From Trochalopteron elliotii (lineage: Eukaryota; Chordata; Aves; Passeriformes; Leiothrichidae): 64,000 bases of DNA. The stretch covers positions 538,081-602,080 of the forward strand of contig JANPWX010000639.1 in the NCBI GenBank assembly GCA_024734555.1, in the 5' to 3' direction. Of this stretch, positions 22,001 through 36,190 are shown piece after piece. The position numbers and the translations under genes are program-made. Position 1 is the stretch's first letter, and each line of letters opens with the position of its first letter. Under the pieces are notes generated by a model, which searched no databases, was not told the DNA's origin, and saw nothing but the letters and a program-made list of their open reading frames with translations.

Positions 22001-25000
22001 CCTTTGGAGGTTTTATTTCCCTCCCTCCAAGACATATCTAGGTTACTACAAGCATATCGGATCTTTACTGAAGCACACGTGGTTTCTGTGCTCAACAAAG
22101 CTCTCAATATATGGTATCTCCTATTAAAAATGTTTGTGCTGGCACATGAAAATGCATTTAGCTTGCATATGGACAATGTTTGCAGATTCCTTCAAAGACG
22201 AGCTTCAGCTGTCATGACTGTCTCAGTATTCCTGTTTCCCTTATACCTGTAGTCTGTCTGCAGAGATAAAGTCACTGAGAAAGAATATAGATTTTCTTCT
22301 TCAGAAAAACCTTATTTTTGTCTTATCAGTGAACTAAGTACATCCTGTGCACAGACACTAAAAAAAAATCAAAGAATCCAAGTTGCTCGAGACCTCACCA
22401 TTGGCTTACACTGCCAGATTATTATAAAATGGCTTAAGTAAATAAATAACATTGCATTGTCCAAAAACTCCTTTCTTGGAAAGCTTTATACCCAAGCTCT
22501 TTATGCAGTGGAGGTAACATTAACATCTTCCCCGTCCTTTAAAAAGTAGTCTGTTACATTGCCAAAAATATGTGGAGAAAAGATACTCCAAAATTATTCC
22601 AAATAAGGAAAATCTGAAGCATAATTTATTACAGCCATAAATTCTCATGTAAATGTCAGCAACCAGTAGATCCTGGACTTCAGTGATGGCAACTCTCCGA
22701 GTAGGATAGATGCAGTGTTTAGTTTGAGGCTGTAAAAATGTTCATCTGTAGCCTTTGGACAGCCAGTATTCAGAAACTGCTTCCCAGTCAACAAAAGACA
22801 CTCAAGTGTGACAGATTCCCATTAGGATTTGTGTCATGGCAACAAGAGCATTGGCAAAGCAGAGTGGTTGGTGTGGGGCACTGTGTGTCATCTCTCAGGA
22901 CAAACCTCAGCTTTCACCTGGGGAACCCAAGACGCCTTTACTAGGGAAGTCATGTGCCACTTCAGCAAGACAACAGAAGCCTGTTGCCTAAAATTGGAGT
23001 CTGTTTGTCACTCATCACTCCCAGGGCTTTTGGAATGTGCAATGTCTTGAGTCACCCAGTTTGGAGAAGACTTAAATTCAATGTGACTGCTGGTAGCGGA
23101 GGAAAGGGACAACATCAGGGCAAAGAGAAGCAGTGTTGAAGCAAGGAGCCAATTTCTGCCCCTGGGCTAACTTCTTATATGTTTTTTATTTGATTAGGGC
23201 GACATATTTCACCTATGCTTTCTTTAGCCCAGGGGAGCAGAGTCTTCGTGCCCATGGCCACTTGCATGCCCTTCTCCTTAGCTCTGTCTCTGTCCTTACC
23301 TCAGCTTGCTCCTGAAACATGCCTGAAACAGCCTTTGCAGCACAGTAATTCAGATGCAAGACAGGAGGTTATTCACAACAAAAAACAACACCAAGGTTGG
23401 TTCAGCTTGTACAGCACTCAGTTGTAATACAACCTGACAAGTAGAGATGCTTTTTATGTTCAGATATTTAAAAAAAAATTATTTACAGGTTGACATTCTC
23501 AAGGTGAAAAAACAGTGCCTATTCAATGGGAGGAGCATGTCTGGAACAAGGATGATCTTCTTTTCCTCATTTCCTAATTTCTCATCTCCTTTGCTTCTGG
23601 ATTGTTCTCTTTCTTTCTCTACCTCACTCCCAGCAAATCTGAAACCTTTCTCTTATTTCTGTCCCCTGTTCCCTTTCTCTGCAAGACCTGTACCCAGTCC
23701 AAAAATTACAGCTTCCCAGCAGTGATGGGAAGGAACAATGGGGCTGGCTCACACACTCAACCCTCAGCCCTTTCCTGGGCTGACACTGGTGGTGTCTCTG
23801 TGACTGCAGCTGGCCCAGCTCACAGGTTGTGGCTAACCTGTCTTATAGGTGAGACAACATCTTTGAGGCAAACATCTTTGGAGCAAACATTCTGGAGATG
23901 CTTACCAGACACTTTGCAGCAGCAAGGCACAGTCCCTCCCTCCAGGGCTACTCAGCTGGCTTTGGAGAATGCAGCCTGACCACACAGTATCATGCCATTG
24001 ATTTTGAAGCCAAATTCCTCACTGATTACTCTTTTTTTCCTCAAAGCTGAATGTTTACAGGCAGTAAATACGAGGTGCTCAAACACTCTTGCAGTTCCTT
24101 CCCCATACACTAAAAATGATTGGGAATTTTTCAGTGAGTACCCTTTCATGTTACTAGGTGCACAAGACCATCAGAGAGAATGGAGAAAGATGTATTTTTA
24201 TTTGGTGCAAAGATGTCCAAAACGAAAGAAAAAATCCAGGGAGGATTAGGTATAGGAGATGACACTGTGAAGGTAGGTGATGTGGGGAACACCCTTTAGA
24301 AGGTCCTCATCAGGCTTGGATGGGGCTTCGATGACATTTGGCACTCACTGAAATAGGTCTTGTCTGCATCAGCCTATTGCTCATGTCAACAGCTTGCTCA
24401 TCACGCCAGCCTCAGGCCCTTCTGGGGGCCCAGGGTCATGCAGGCAGAAGAATTGCTACTTCAGATCTTCCTTTGGTAAAGCAAATGCAAAGGTGCAGCT
24501 TCAGGGAAGAGCTGGCCCCTAAACTCTACAAGAATGATCAGGTACTTACAAAGAGGTCATCATTGTTTTTGCAAGATCAGCTTTCCTATACATTTTAATT
24601 CTATACACATAGATGTGAAGCCTTGGAAAAGAAAGATGCCTTTTTAAATGATGATTTTACTTTACAACCACCATATTTTAAAGCTGGTGTCCTCAGAAAG
24701 TGAGTGAAGGTCTTAAACTTTTTTTCTTGTTGCTTCTCCACTTCCCCTTTCTGCTCCTGTCAAGGGTGTCTCTGACTGCTTCAGCCTTTCTTTTGATTTT
24801 AAAAACACAGATGTAAGCAGATAATGAGGCCACAGGAGGAGAATCCTTCAGGATGTCTTGTTTGGTTTGGAAATATTTAAATGTCTGCTGCATTTCCTCT
24901 GAGCACAAGGCAGGAGTCTATGAAAGGGCACTGCTCCTTCTGCTACCCACAGTACTGGTAGGGGTGGGAGAGTGTGCGTGCACGCAAGCATATGTGTGCA

Positions 25001-26623
25001 TGTGAGCATGAGATGGTTTCTAATCTTTTCAGCATGGTTCTTTTGCCTGGGATAATGCAAAACATTTCTGTAGGTCACATTTCCCTGGAGGAAAAGATTT
25101 TAACTCCAGTAATTCAGGTGAAGCTTGTTCTATCTTAAATAGTCTGCCAGTTTCACATAATTACACCAGATTAATAACTTTCTAAATCATGGTGAAGAAT
25201 GATGTTTTTGTGGTTTGGATAGGCTTAAGTGCTTGTGGCCATTATGAATGATAGTCAGTTGTTTTAGATTAAGGTATCATAATCAAGAGGAAAATTTTAT
25301 TTTTGTGTCATATATAAAAGAGTGAATGGCTGCTAGATTAATTAGGCGATGAGTCAGAGAATCAGAGTCAATCAGCTTTACAGTGTGGGTGGTACAAAGC
25401 AGTTGCCCAAGAAAAGCTAACACAGAAAGGGAAACCTTCCTCATTTTTCTCCATTAAGTTAAAACTGTGTTGGAGGCTGCCCTCAACTTCCTACTGACAA
25501 ACACCTTGTGGTCTGACTGCCACAGATGGGGCCTGGGCAGAAGTGGAAGATAACTCTGATTAAAAGGCAAGGACACTTCATGGCACAGAAGATCAATGAA
25601 TTATACCACATATGAATAAATAAATTTAATATCATGGACTTTTCATAAGATTTGAAAAGTCTGTCATATGAAAGCCATGGCTTCATCCAAAGACAGCTGA
25701 GGTCTATAGGAAGTATTAATAATAAAATGTTGTATACAGAAATGTTCAAAAGAATTGGCAGTATTTGTGTTAGAAAGAATTGTGCCATTGCCAAACACGA
25801 AAGACCACTTGTTGGCTTCACTATCTTGTTTAGGCCCTGCAGTTCAAATTTAGAATATAGCTATCAATATAAAGAGCAATAGAATAAATTTGCAATACAT
25901 AAATAAGAGAAAATTGCTCTGATCCAAGAAATCTGATGAACTTGAGAATGCCCTGACCATGAAAAATGTTTGTGACATTTCAAAGTGATTTGTTTGGGTT
26001 TTCAGAAACAAGATTGTTTCAAAGAAGCATAAGTTACAAATACTTTTGCACACTGGTTGTGTCCACATACACTACTCCAACATGTGCTTTTAAGCCTCAT
26101 CTTAATTATGATTTTTTTCATGTATGCTTGAAAGTAGCTGCCTATGCCTTTGGATGTCATTTTAATCCTTGCACACTGACATATCAATGGATTTTTACTC
26201 ACCGTAAAGAAAATCTTCCTTTTTTAGTTCACACATTTTAAAAACAAACTAGTGGAAGGATGAAAACCTTCAAATGTTTTATTTTAATTTCTAAGGAGAC
26301 AATAACTGTGAGGAAATGTTTTTAATGTAACTTACTGTATCAGTGGAGACTGTATTGTAAAGAGCATTATTTTCTATTTCAGTTCAGTGTGCCAACAGCT
26401 GAGTGATGCAGCTATTCTGCTGTTAAAAATAGTAGTACTATTACCAGTTTAAAGCAGGATACCACAAAATGCACTCTACAACCACAAATGCATTCCAAAG
26501 TGTTGTTGCTAGTAAATATGTGCCCTGGGCTTGTCTTGTGGGCAAGTCAAGGAGTGGGGTAAATCCATCTACTAAGGATGGACATTGGATGTGAGCTCAG
26601 TGAATGTACATAGGCACGCAAGC

Positions 26624-26626
<3 letters not shown>
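19007..26626. other. AT-rich gene desert, no gene seen
   Basis: About 7.6 kb has only short open frames of low information content. T-rich and GT-rich patches lie at about 20060-20107. Purine-rich, GGA/GAA-type sequence is common at 21170-21960. No CR1 end or LTR pair was recognised. Confidence 0.5.

Positions 26627-26674
<48 letters not shown>
26627..26674. repeat. CA dinucleotide microsatellite
   Basis: There are 24 uninterrupted CA units, followed after TGCACT by a short second CA run (about 26680-26690). Confidence 0.97.
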
Positions 26675-26676
<2 letters not shown>

Positions 26677-26690
26677 CACTCACACACACA

Positions 26691-28589
26691 TGTAAAAGTA
26701 AATATTTATAAAATGGATGTCTCAGTGTCAGCCCTGCTCTGTATGTTGACATGATCCAAGTCTAGAAGCCACAGCTCAAAACAAACTAACCTGTGAATAC
26801 TTGACCTGGAAGCAGTGAGAAATTCTTCTGAAATTCACTGATCTTCTAATGTTTAACCCTTACCAGCTGCACTTCTGGCATCTGCATGAATATTTGAGAC
26901 ACAGCTTGAGTAGCAGAAAGTGAGACATTATATAATTATGTATCTCCAATAGATTAACTGCCTCAGGAAAGCAGAGCCAGATGAAAGAGGATGTGTTCTG
27001 AACAAGTGGAGAAAAAACTCACACAGTACATGCTGCTCCCAGAAGGGTAAAAGAAAGAAAACCTTTGAAACAGCAAAGATTGTTACATTCAAATTTCTCC
27101 TTTCCAAGTCTGTAATTTCTCAGCTAGGTCAAAACAGAAAATGAGTGATTACTGTTACCACTGGCATACACTCTGCACTCTGGCTGCATGTAAGATACAC
27201 AACATTTTCCAGAGAATCATGTTGGATAATTTGTCTTGTGTATTTTAAGCCTTTTTCACATGTCCTGAAAGACATAAGCAATAAAATACCTTAAGGAGTG
27301 CAGTGGTTGCAGAGGGGAGGAGGCTTGGGCCCAGTGTCAGGGCACCTGGGTGCTTTCCTGACTGTGTTCCCATCTATCATACAACTCCAGATGGATTGCT
27401 GACACCAGTACTCCCCAGCTTGGCTGCCTAAAGTTCAAACTCTCTTTTGGCAAGAGTAATTTCCAATGTCAATAGTACTGTTTATCTTCACACAGAAGAA
27501 AAAGTAACTGCACCTAGACACCTAAGTCCAGATTGACAGGCAGAAATAAGCACTGTGGTTTGCAGAGTTAAGCTCCCACAGGGTCAGTGTACGGTGCTGT
27601 ACCTGTCTGCATATCTGTGCTGCCTGACTAGCAGGGTAAGGAGACAGGGTCCTCGAAGGAGTTTCACAGCAGGAAACGCACTTTGGTTCTTTGGAAATGT
27701 GGCACCACACATTTTCAATGCCCTTATCATCCAGCCTGGTCATTGGTCATTTGCTGTAATGGGCTCTCACTTCTCCTAGCTTCGCCTCCTTTCTTATGGA
27801 AAACAGATGAGGAGAAGGAAGCACTGAGGATTAGGGGGGCTCCTCACCTTGTGTTCAATATGAGGGATCACACACATATATAGGAAATCAAATGGCACTG
27901 CTGAGTTGCCCAGGCCAGACCCAATTTGGCTTCTCTCAAGGGGGATCCTATCTCTCCCCACTGCCTCCATACAGGGGCTGGGGACACTGGGCTTCCACCT
28001 TTGGCAAGTACCCAGTATTTTCCTTACTCCAAATTATGTGGTATATTCTATAAAATTCTTTGAGCAACATTCCCCTTGACTTCTTCTATTATATATATTA
28101 AAATCCCCCAAATTCATTTTGATCACTCCTAGTTTAACACTAAAGAAGCAATCATGTACAAATATCACACCATTCAGCCTTCTTATAAGGGCATTTTTAT
28201 ACACTTGTCAAACTTGAAATACATGCTCTGGCCATACTAAATTCAACACCTGTCCACTTTGTCATAAATCAATTACTTTCCTCGAGAGAATTTCTCTTTA
28301 AATTCATGGTCAAATTTATTCCTTGTGTATTCCTTGGGTCAAATTTAGTTACTGCTATTAACTTGGAAATGGACAGAAAATTTTAATTTTGCTTTGTGAA
28401 ACAGAATTCTTGAGCTGTGGTTCTAGCCAGAGGAATGAATGTAAAAGTAGAATTCTAGGTTTCACTGTCTTTCTTCTCCCCATGAATTCTGATTAGCTTA
28501 CTGGTAGACATCTTTTTACCTATTGCTAATATGGAGAATTGAGACAAGTGCTGAAAATCAGTTTCCCTGTTCAGGGAGTCATGAATCTA
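26691..28589. other. Intergenic, no gene seen
   Basis: AT-rich, non-repetitive sequence with no coding frame of note. Confidence 0.5.
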
Positions 28590-30003
28590 TAAGGTCAGAA
28601 AGGACTTCCTGACACAGGTGGCTGAGGAACTAATGAGGAGAGATGTTCTCTTGGACCTGTTACTTACAATTGAGGAAAAATAGGTCATGGATGTGAAAAT
28701 CTGGAGCAAGAAAAATTTACCCTCACTGGAGGGTAAAAAATAACTGGAGCACCCAGTTAAGCAATATTTAATCTAGTTAGGCAGATTGAATCCACATAAA
28801 TCCATGGACTCTGATGAGCTGCAGCCATGAGTGCTGAGGCGTCACTGAGGGATCATGAGTGCTGAGCACATACCATTGTGAGGCCACTCTTGATAATATT
28901 TGGAAGGTTGTGGCAACCAGGGAAGTTCCTCAGGACCAGATAAAAGTGTCACTGCTAGCTTCCAAAGGGTCAATAAGGATGATGTGGAGACCTACAATAT
29001 CATCTTGATCACTGTGAACACGATGAAGCAAAATATCCTGGAAATCATTTCTAAACACATAAAAAACAAGATTGAGGGTATTCACTGTGGATTTATGCAG
29101 GGGAAATCATGCCTGGCCTGATGGCCTTCTTCAATGAAGTGACTCAGTTGATGATATAAAGTGGTGGCTGACTGCCAGGTAGGTGTGGTGCCTTTCAGAG
29201 GGACCTCAACAGGCTGCATAAATTACCCAGCCTGAGCCCCATGATATTCAGCAAAGGGAATTGCAAAGTCCTGCATATGAGTGGAATAACTCCATTCACC
29301 AGTACAGGCAGGAGCCTAGCCAGCTGGGTATCAGCTTTGCAGAAAAGGATCCAGGGGACCCTGGTGGCCACCCAGTTGCCCATGGACCAGCAATGGACCC
29401 ACAAGGCAAAGAAGGTCAACAGCATCCTGGGTTTCACTAGGAGAATTGTTACTAGCAGGTCAATTCGGGTATGATCCTTCTCCTCTATTCAGGTGAGACC
29501 CCTGTGCAGTGCTGGGTCTGGGTTCTCCAGAGACACATGAACATTCTGGAACAAGTTCATCAGGGACCCAAAAAGATGGTGAGGGACTAGAGCATTTCTC
29601 ACATGAGGAGAAGCGGGGAGAGCTGTGACTGTGCATTCTGGAGTAAAGAAGGCTCAGAGGAATCTCATCAGTCTGGATAAATACCTGAAAGGAGGGAAGA
29701 TGGAACTGAATCCTTCTCAGTGATACCTAGGGATGGGACAAGAGAAAATGGGCACAAACTGAAATGCAGGAAATTCAATTTAAATACCAGAACCTTATTT
29801 TTTTTTTTTTTTTTTTTTTTTGTGAATGTGGTCAGATACTGTTACAGGCTGTCCAGAGAAGTAGCAGAGTCTCCATCCTTGGAGATATTCAAAACCCAAC
29901 AGGACGTAGCCCTGAGAAATTTGCTGTTGCTGAAACTGCTTTGAACTAGATGGTCTCCAGATCTGCCTTCCCACTTCAGCTTTTCTGTGATCCTGTGACC
30001 CCT
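28590..30003 (+). mobile_element. CR1 LINE, decayed and internally deleted, ORF2 part plus 3' end
   Basis: The sequence follows the bird CR1 consensus in order. First come remnants of the reverse-transcriptase reading frame (GTGGCTGAGGAACTAATGAG near 28618, ATCCTGGAAATCATTTCTAA near 29034, GGGGAAATCATGCCTGGCCT near 29101). The characteristic stretches TTCAGCAAAGGGAATTGCAA (about 29248) and GTCTCCATCCTTGGAGATAT (about 29869) follow. It ends in the CTGTGATCCTGTGA terminal repeat (about 29985-29998). Frames are broken by stops and large deletions, so it encodes nothing functional. A poly-T expansion at 29799-29821 interrupts it. CR1 is the dominant avian retroposon and moves by target-primed reverse transcription. 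Confidence 0.85.
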
Positions 30004-33000
30004 GCAATCCTTTTGTCTAATCTCATGCTGTACACAGGCCACAGAGTTTCATTCCTGGCTTCCTCATACACATGAAGCAGACATGCTAACTGAACAAAAC
30101 ATCACTATTAGAGAGGTGTCTGCCCTTGGCTATGAGATTTCCACTGATGGCAAATCCACTATGCCCTTGATGGGGTTATACCTCCATCAAGTAATTTCCT
30201 TTCCTATTAAGAAAACACCCTTCACCTTACCTAATCATCATCTTCCCCCATTAATATTTAACAGCTAATAATTTAAAATTTCAATCAACTAAATTAAACC
30301 CTCATTTCTGCTTACAAAAATACCACATACAGAGTTCAAACCCAGTACAGCTGACTTAAGCTCAGATGTTTCTGAGGGTGACACATGGCCAAGAACTGGG
30401 GCCAGCTATCTCTTTCAGATGGAGACAAGTTAAGGAGGGGACAGTTGACTGCCAGTCTAAAGAGAGAAGTGGACCAGCTGAGCAAGAAGGTAGTATTTTT
30501 AAGATGCTTTTCAAAGTAAAATTATCCCCTCACTAATAAAACTACCACTCAGATGCTGGCAAAGGTTTCCTGTTTGAGATGTACCTCAGGAGCTGATAAC
30601 TGCATCTGTCCCTTCCAGCTTTCCCTGCAAACCCTTTCTCCCTCTCCTTAATGCCACTAAAAATTTCCTCTGCTCAGTTATTGTAGACTCAGAGCCTCTT
30701 GCAGAGAGTTAAATGCAAGCTAGAGCCTGTGCTGTTATGATGTCCTTGAAAATCAGAAAACAACTGTATAGATTGTGTAACACACAAGCCATTTAACCTG
30801 CCTTGAGAACACATGTAGCTTCCCACTCATCAGAAAGGAGGACATCTCTGTTGATTGGGAGCCTGACGTTTCAACCTATTTTTGTGAAACAAAGGCACAC
30901 ATAATCCACTACTGAAATTATTACAATAGCAAGCTGACATTTTCACTTCTAATAGTTCACTTTGCAAGCAAGACTTTGTATTTCTAGTACTCTGTCATCC
31001 TGGTTTGGCTGGTGTCTAATCCCTACCACAATACTTATTTTAGCTAATCATCATAGTTTTTCTTTAAATAAACCCACATTAACCAAAGTGGTGAGGGAAT
31101 TAAGTACATTATTTCTTTTGTAGCCCAATATCTCCATCTTATGGTCATAGCATGTATAAGGACTGAACTTCTCATTTTACCATGAATTGTAGTGGAGACT
31201 ATACAGCAGTTAAAACACAGTTTAGTACTCTATCTGAAACAGGTGGGATCTTCACGTGTTTTTTCAAAACTTTTAGGATTTTTAAACTGGATGCTACTAC
31301 TGAATCCTTTTCTTAGGGAAGGGCCAGTAGAAATTACTGTTGATTAATACACTTTTCTACATCAACCTACGCTTTTCTACATCAGTGTTGCACCTCACAA
31401 GAAGACAGAAGCTATATGAACAATACCTATAGAACTATAGGTATATTCCAGCAAATCATGAATGGTCACCATTGTGCTTTTCTTCCACAGAATTCTGAAG
31501 GGAGAATTAAGTCATGCCATATTTGCAGTATATTTTCATTAATGTTTGGAATCAAGGCCATATGGGACCAGGCAAAATCAGGAATGGATACATTGCCAAA
31601 GTTTGTTTAGTGGATGGCTTACTGCTGTCCTAGGTTTGCTGCTCATGCATGCTCTACACAGCCTAGAAAGAGCCAGCTGAACAGAGAGCAGAGGAGACCA
31701 AGGAGACGATAAGCTTGGCAGGAAACAGCTGCTGGTAGAGAGATGTGATAGACAGCAGCACTGATTGCTCTCTCAGAAATGCTCTCCACCATGTATTTCC
31801 ATGGGTATATGGCACACTGGCTCACTGAGAGCACTTTTGTTTGTATGGGACTAGAATATCAGCTCCTATCTCCACCAGAAAGAAGGATATGAATATGCTG
31901 AGGCCTCAAGATCACGCGGGGACCCCGAAATCAGACTAGCATACCAGCCAGGCTAGGGAATGTGCATTACACATCAAGCATACCTTCATTAATGATACAG
32001 TTGATAGTACACCTCTTCTGTCACACCATATTCCTGTTCTCTCTCTGAATGGCAGCACAATTTGATTTTCTGGAGGGAAGGAAAAAACCCCCTGTGATAC
32101 TGGGCCTAGCTAGCCTCAAAACTTCATGGGTTTTGTTTACCCATCTATGCCAGTCTCAGCACAGAACAGGTCACAGAATGTGCAAACAAATTATACTTTC
32201 AGGAATGTCAAAGCAAACCCATTTCTTCCTCAAAGGTTTACTCTGATCGGAGAACCAGGCAAGAAGCAAACACTGTTTTGTTTACCTTGTCCACTTTGGA
32301 CTGTTGCCTCTTTACATAATTCTGAACAGCAGAACCTGCTAACCACACAGTATCTTTCCCAAGGCCAAACATTTCTTCACACACTAGAGAAATTAAGTCA
32401 AAAGTTTATATTTATCAATACCACCTGGCAAAATCTGCAAAACCAGCATATTTTGATGTGGGAAAACTAATAATTTTGACATATGAGTTAAGTACTTTCT
32501 GTCAGTCTTAATGCAGTCTAATGAAAATGGCAAATAAACAGTGGACCATCCACCTTGTCTACCTGCCACAGCTCTTCTGTTTGGTCAAGTGAAATTCTGT
32601 CACCAAGTATGCTGCCAAGACTGCTTCTAATAATTTAGGATGTATAGGATATTCCCATACTACTCAGCAGTTTTATTTTGAAATAAGGTCTAATTTTTTT
32701 CTAATGTTAATTTTAGTCCAAGCATCACTGCAAAAAGAGCACTGAGGGAAATTGTATCACAAGGAAGCACACAGATACCTCCGCTGTCATACAGTGCCCA
32801 TGTAGGCCCAGAAATAGGAAAGGCTCTGTAAGTGGGATGTAATATATATGCTTGTTTATTTAAAATAACACCTGACTACTGAAAATCTACACAGTCTGAA
32901 TTACATTGAATTGAAACCTTCCCAATCCCACGTGAGCAGGAGAGACTCCAGGATGGCTGTGTTCCATGATGCATACCATGAGGTATGCATGAGGAACCAC

Positions 33001-35959
33001 TTCCAAAAGATGCAAGCAGCATATACCTGTTATCAGCAATGCAGACTTCTCCTTAAAATGACACCCCTCTACCTGGACTTTATAAAGAGAATGATGACAA
33101 AATGAAGGAATGGGAGCCATTACTTCATACTTTGCCTTGTCCTGTATTTTTCAAACAAAATTGAATCCCAGAAGTCTTAATTTAGTCCAATATTTACATG
33201 AAAACCTGTTTTGGTTTTGTTCGTTAGAGCAGTCATGGCAGGTGCCAGAATTCACAGCTTTCCCAGCTTTCTGCAGAGCAACTTGGGTTCCCAGTGCTTT
33301 GAATGCCAGTGCAGGGCCATGCAGGTAGTCCAGCATGACAGCACAGATGGGACATTCCCACTCAAGTCTCTATTCTTCATGTGTCTGTGGCTGACAAACA
33401 ATTTAAATGATTTGTGAGTTATTTCTGGTTATGGGGCCTAGAGTGACTCACACCATGTCTAAATCTGTGCTTGGCAACAGTCAGGAATAAAGCTGAACCA
33501 TTGCAAGGCTCATTCTTGAATGAAAACGGAACAACAGACTCAAATAACATCAAGTATAATAGCAAGAAAGAAAAGTGGATCTAAAAGAAGTGTGAGGGAA
33601 GGAGACTTGCCATTATAGGTGTTCCTTAATTGTAATCCTGGTAAGTTATAACATGGTGCTAAGTTCCAAAATCACTCATCTACTTGTGCGATCCACACAT
33701 CACAGAAGGTGCAGCATCATAGCTGCTACACCAGGAAAAAAAAAAATAAGCTTTTTTTCCTAGTATATCAGTTACTAAAAGTAGTCAGTGGCCATTTGCC
33801 ACTGCCAGAAAAGATGAAATATTAACTCTCTTTTGCTTAAGCTACAATGCTTTGAACCAAGACACTAACCAGCTTTCTGTGATTGCATGAGTAAAAAAAA
33901 GACAGCTGATCTTCCTAAAAGACGGTGAGGATCATTATCTCTTTCTCAATTTAAATCTGATTTTCTCAGTTTGCTATGGATAAGTCTCAAATGCATCCCA
34001 TAGCACACAGTCTGGGATTCTCCCTGCAAGGTCAGGAAAGGCTTGCAGAGGGTGGATAATATAGGCACACTTCTCTGCAAGACAAACCCCAGAAGAGTGA
34101 GTCTTAATCTTGCAGTGGGATAATGCTTGCCTTGAATATTGAACTTTTCCTTCTGAAACAAGAAAAGCTGTTCACAGAGTTTCTGATCTGAAGGGTCCTT
34201 AAATAAAGGTATCTTCTGGCTTGTTGTTTATTTTTCTTGGCCTCAATACGGCACTTTCACAAAAATGCTCAGGAGTGCCACCTTCGCAACTTAAAGGAGA
34301 TTAAGAATGTTGTTTCCCAGGAACAGCAGACTATAAAATATCACCATGGAGAAAACAGAACTACATAAATGCTGTATCTACTAGTACTTAGAGTGTCCTA
34401 GTTAAGTCCTTTTCTGGCTCATCAATAGATAAAGCCACAGCCTGTGAGTCCTTATCACACTTACCATTATCTGTTTACACTTCCAGAACAGTACTGTCAT
34501 GGCAGATATATCCTCCACAGTAAAAGTGGGTGTGAGACCAACTATTCATCCATAGGATTTCACAGTGAAGCTATCTCAGTAACAAAAAGAAAAAAAAAGA
34601 GAAGATACGTATTTTCATACAGAATAGAAATCCCTGCACCTGCTCCAGTGTCAGTGGCTGCAGCATTCTGGCAGGTGCTGCTTTGCTCAGAAGAGTCAAA
34701 ATGTCATTGAGTGCTCTTTGTGATTTCAGACTTTCAATCTGACATAACTCTGAACTTCCTGGGCATTTCTTTGGTGATATTCACCTTTGTCTTGCAACGC
34801 TAAAAAAAGGTTAATAAATAATATAGAAAAATCTCTTTTAAATAAGTATGTAACAAGATTTTAAACTCTCACAAACTCTTGCTACTATACAGAGTACCAT
34901 TTCTGTTCTACTGTATAAATAAGGGATCAAGGGAAAGTGCAGTAGATTTATTGAGATGCTCTCTTTGAAGAGGTAAAGAGTAAAACATATTAATGGAATG
35001 AGATAAAATACTGCACCTTCAACTCACAGTACATTTTAGAGAATACTATGTGTGCATCATGTTTAGAGAAAACGTGAAGGATACAAACCAAAAGTAAACC
35101 TAAGGAGTGTGTGCACAGAGCAAAGTGCACCAGAGCCATGAGTGTGAGAAAGCATTGCTTTGACACCTGGTGAAGCAGCATTTACACAAAAGCCTTTTTC
35201 CAAGCAAATGCAACAACATCAAATAACTGAAGGGCAGGGGCCAAGGCCACACACTGGATCCTCACAGGTGTGCAGCTCAGAGTTTACAGGTTTCTCAGCC
35301 ACACTCATTTACAATGAGGGCCAAGGGGGGCTTCCAAAGGCAGGTTTTTCTGAATGCTGTTGTATGTTTGGAGCTGAATCTGCTCAGCTTTTCACATGGT
35401 GATTGCTTTTGAAATCTCAGCATTGCACTGGTCCCAGGGCAGAGGGGACCTGTGGTGGCTCCAGGCACTGCAGAGGCCAGTCTCCCAGCACAACTGGGCT
35501 GCCTGAGCAGACACAGTGCTTACACATCCACAGGGCACTGGGTCCAGTGAGGAGCTGCCTTTCTGAAGGGGCCCTGGGAGCAGCAGAAACAAGGCGCTGA
35601 AGAACTGGTTCCATAAGTCCTTGTCTTGCCCTTACCCTCAGCAGGTAAATAGGCCTCTTTGCCCTGCCACATGAGTAAAACACCTTGCAGTCCCCTGGCT
35701 AACTCAGCTGGAAGTGAGCTGTTGGCAGGTCACAGTCTCTTCTTTTTACTCCCACTGTCTTCACCCCCAGGTTTGCTTTCCCAGGGGTGACTGACTCCTG
35801 GGCTGGAGAGTGGGAAAAAAGGCACAGTCCTTGACACTGGGAGATTTACAGCAAGCATGCAGTAAAGAAACACAAATAACTCAGGAGGTATACAAAGGAT
35901 TTTTCAGGAATGCCATTAAATTTGGATTCTGAGGTTCTTTAATAGGACCTAAAGCAACT
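30004..35959. other. AT-rich gene desert, no gene seen
   Basis: About 6 kb of mostly single-copy sequence. Open frames are short, overlapping and unlike known proteins. No mobile element was recognised with confidence. Confidence 0.5.
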
Positions 35960-36190
35960 GGCATTCCATTTCCACACACCTCATGTGTGTTTTGCATTAA
36001 GCATTAATCATGATCATTGAATATTTAGGCACAAAGAATTCATGTGTTTTCTGACACACATGTTGATGTTGGATGTATAGTTAAGATATTCTAAAGATTA
36101 AGTGCTCCCGTTAGTGTTAGCAATTTAGAAGGCACATAGCTATTTCCTCTCCTCTAAATACGTGATGATGTAACAGCCAAAATAAATACC
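35960..36190. promoter_or_regulatory. Candidate distal conserved element
   Basis: AT-rich non-repetitive sequence with closely packed homeodomain-type and POU-like strings (GCATTAAGCATTAATCATGAT near 36000, split here only for description) and TGATGATGTAA near 36164. It resembles developmental enhancers in texture. This is inference without conservation data. Confidence 0.2.
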
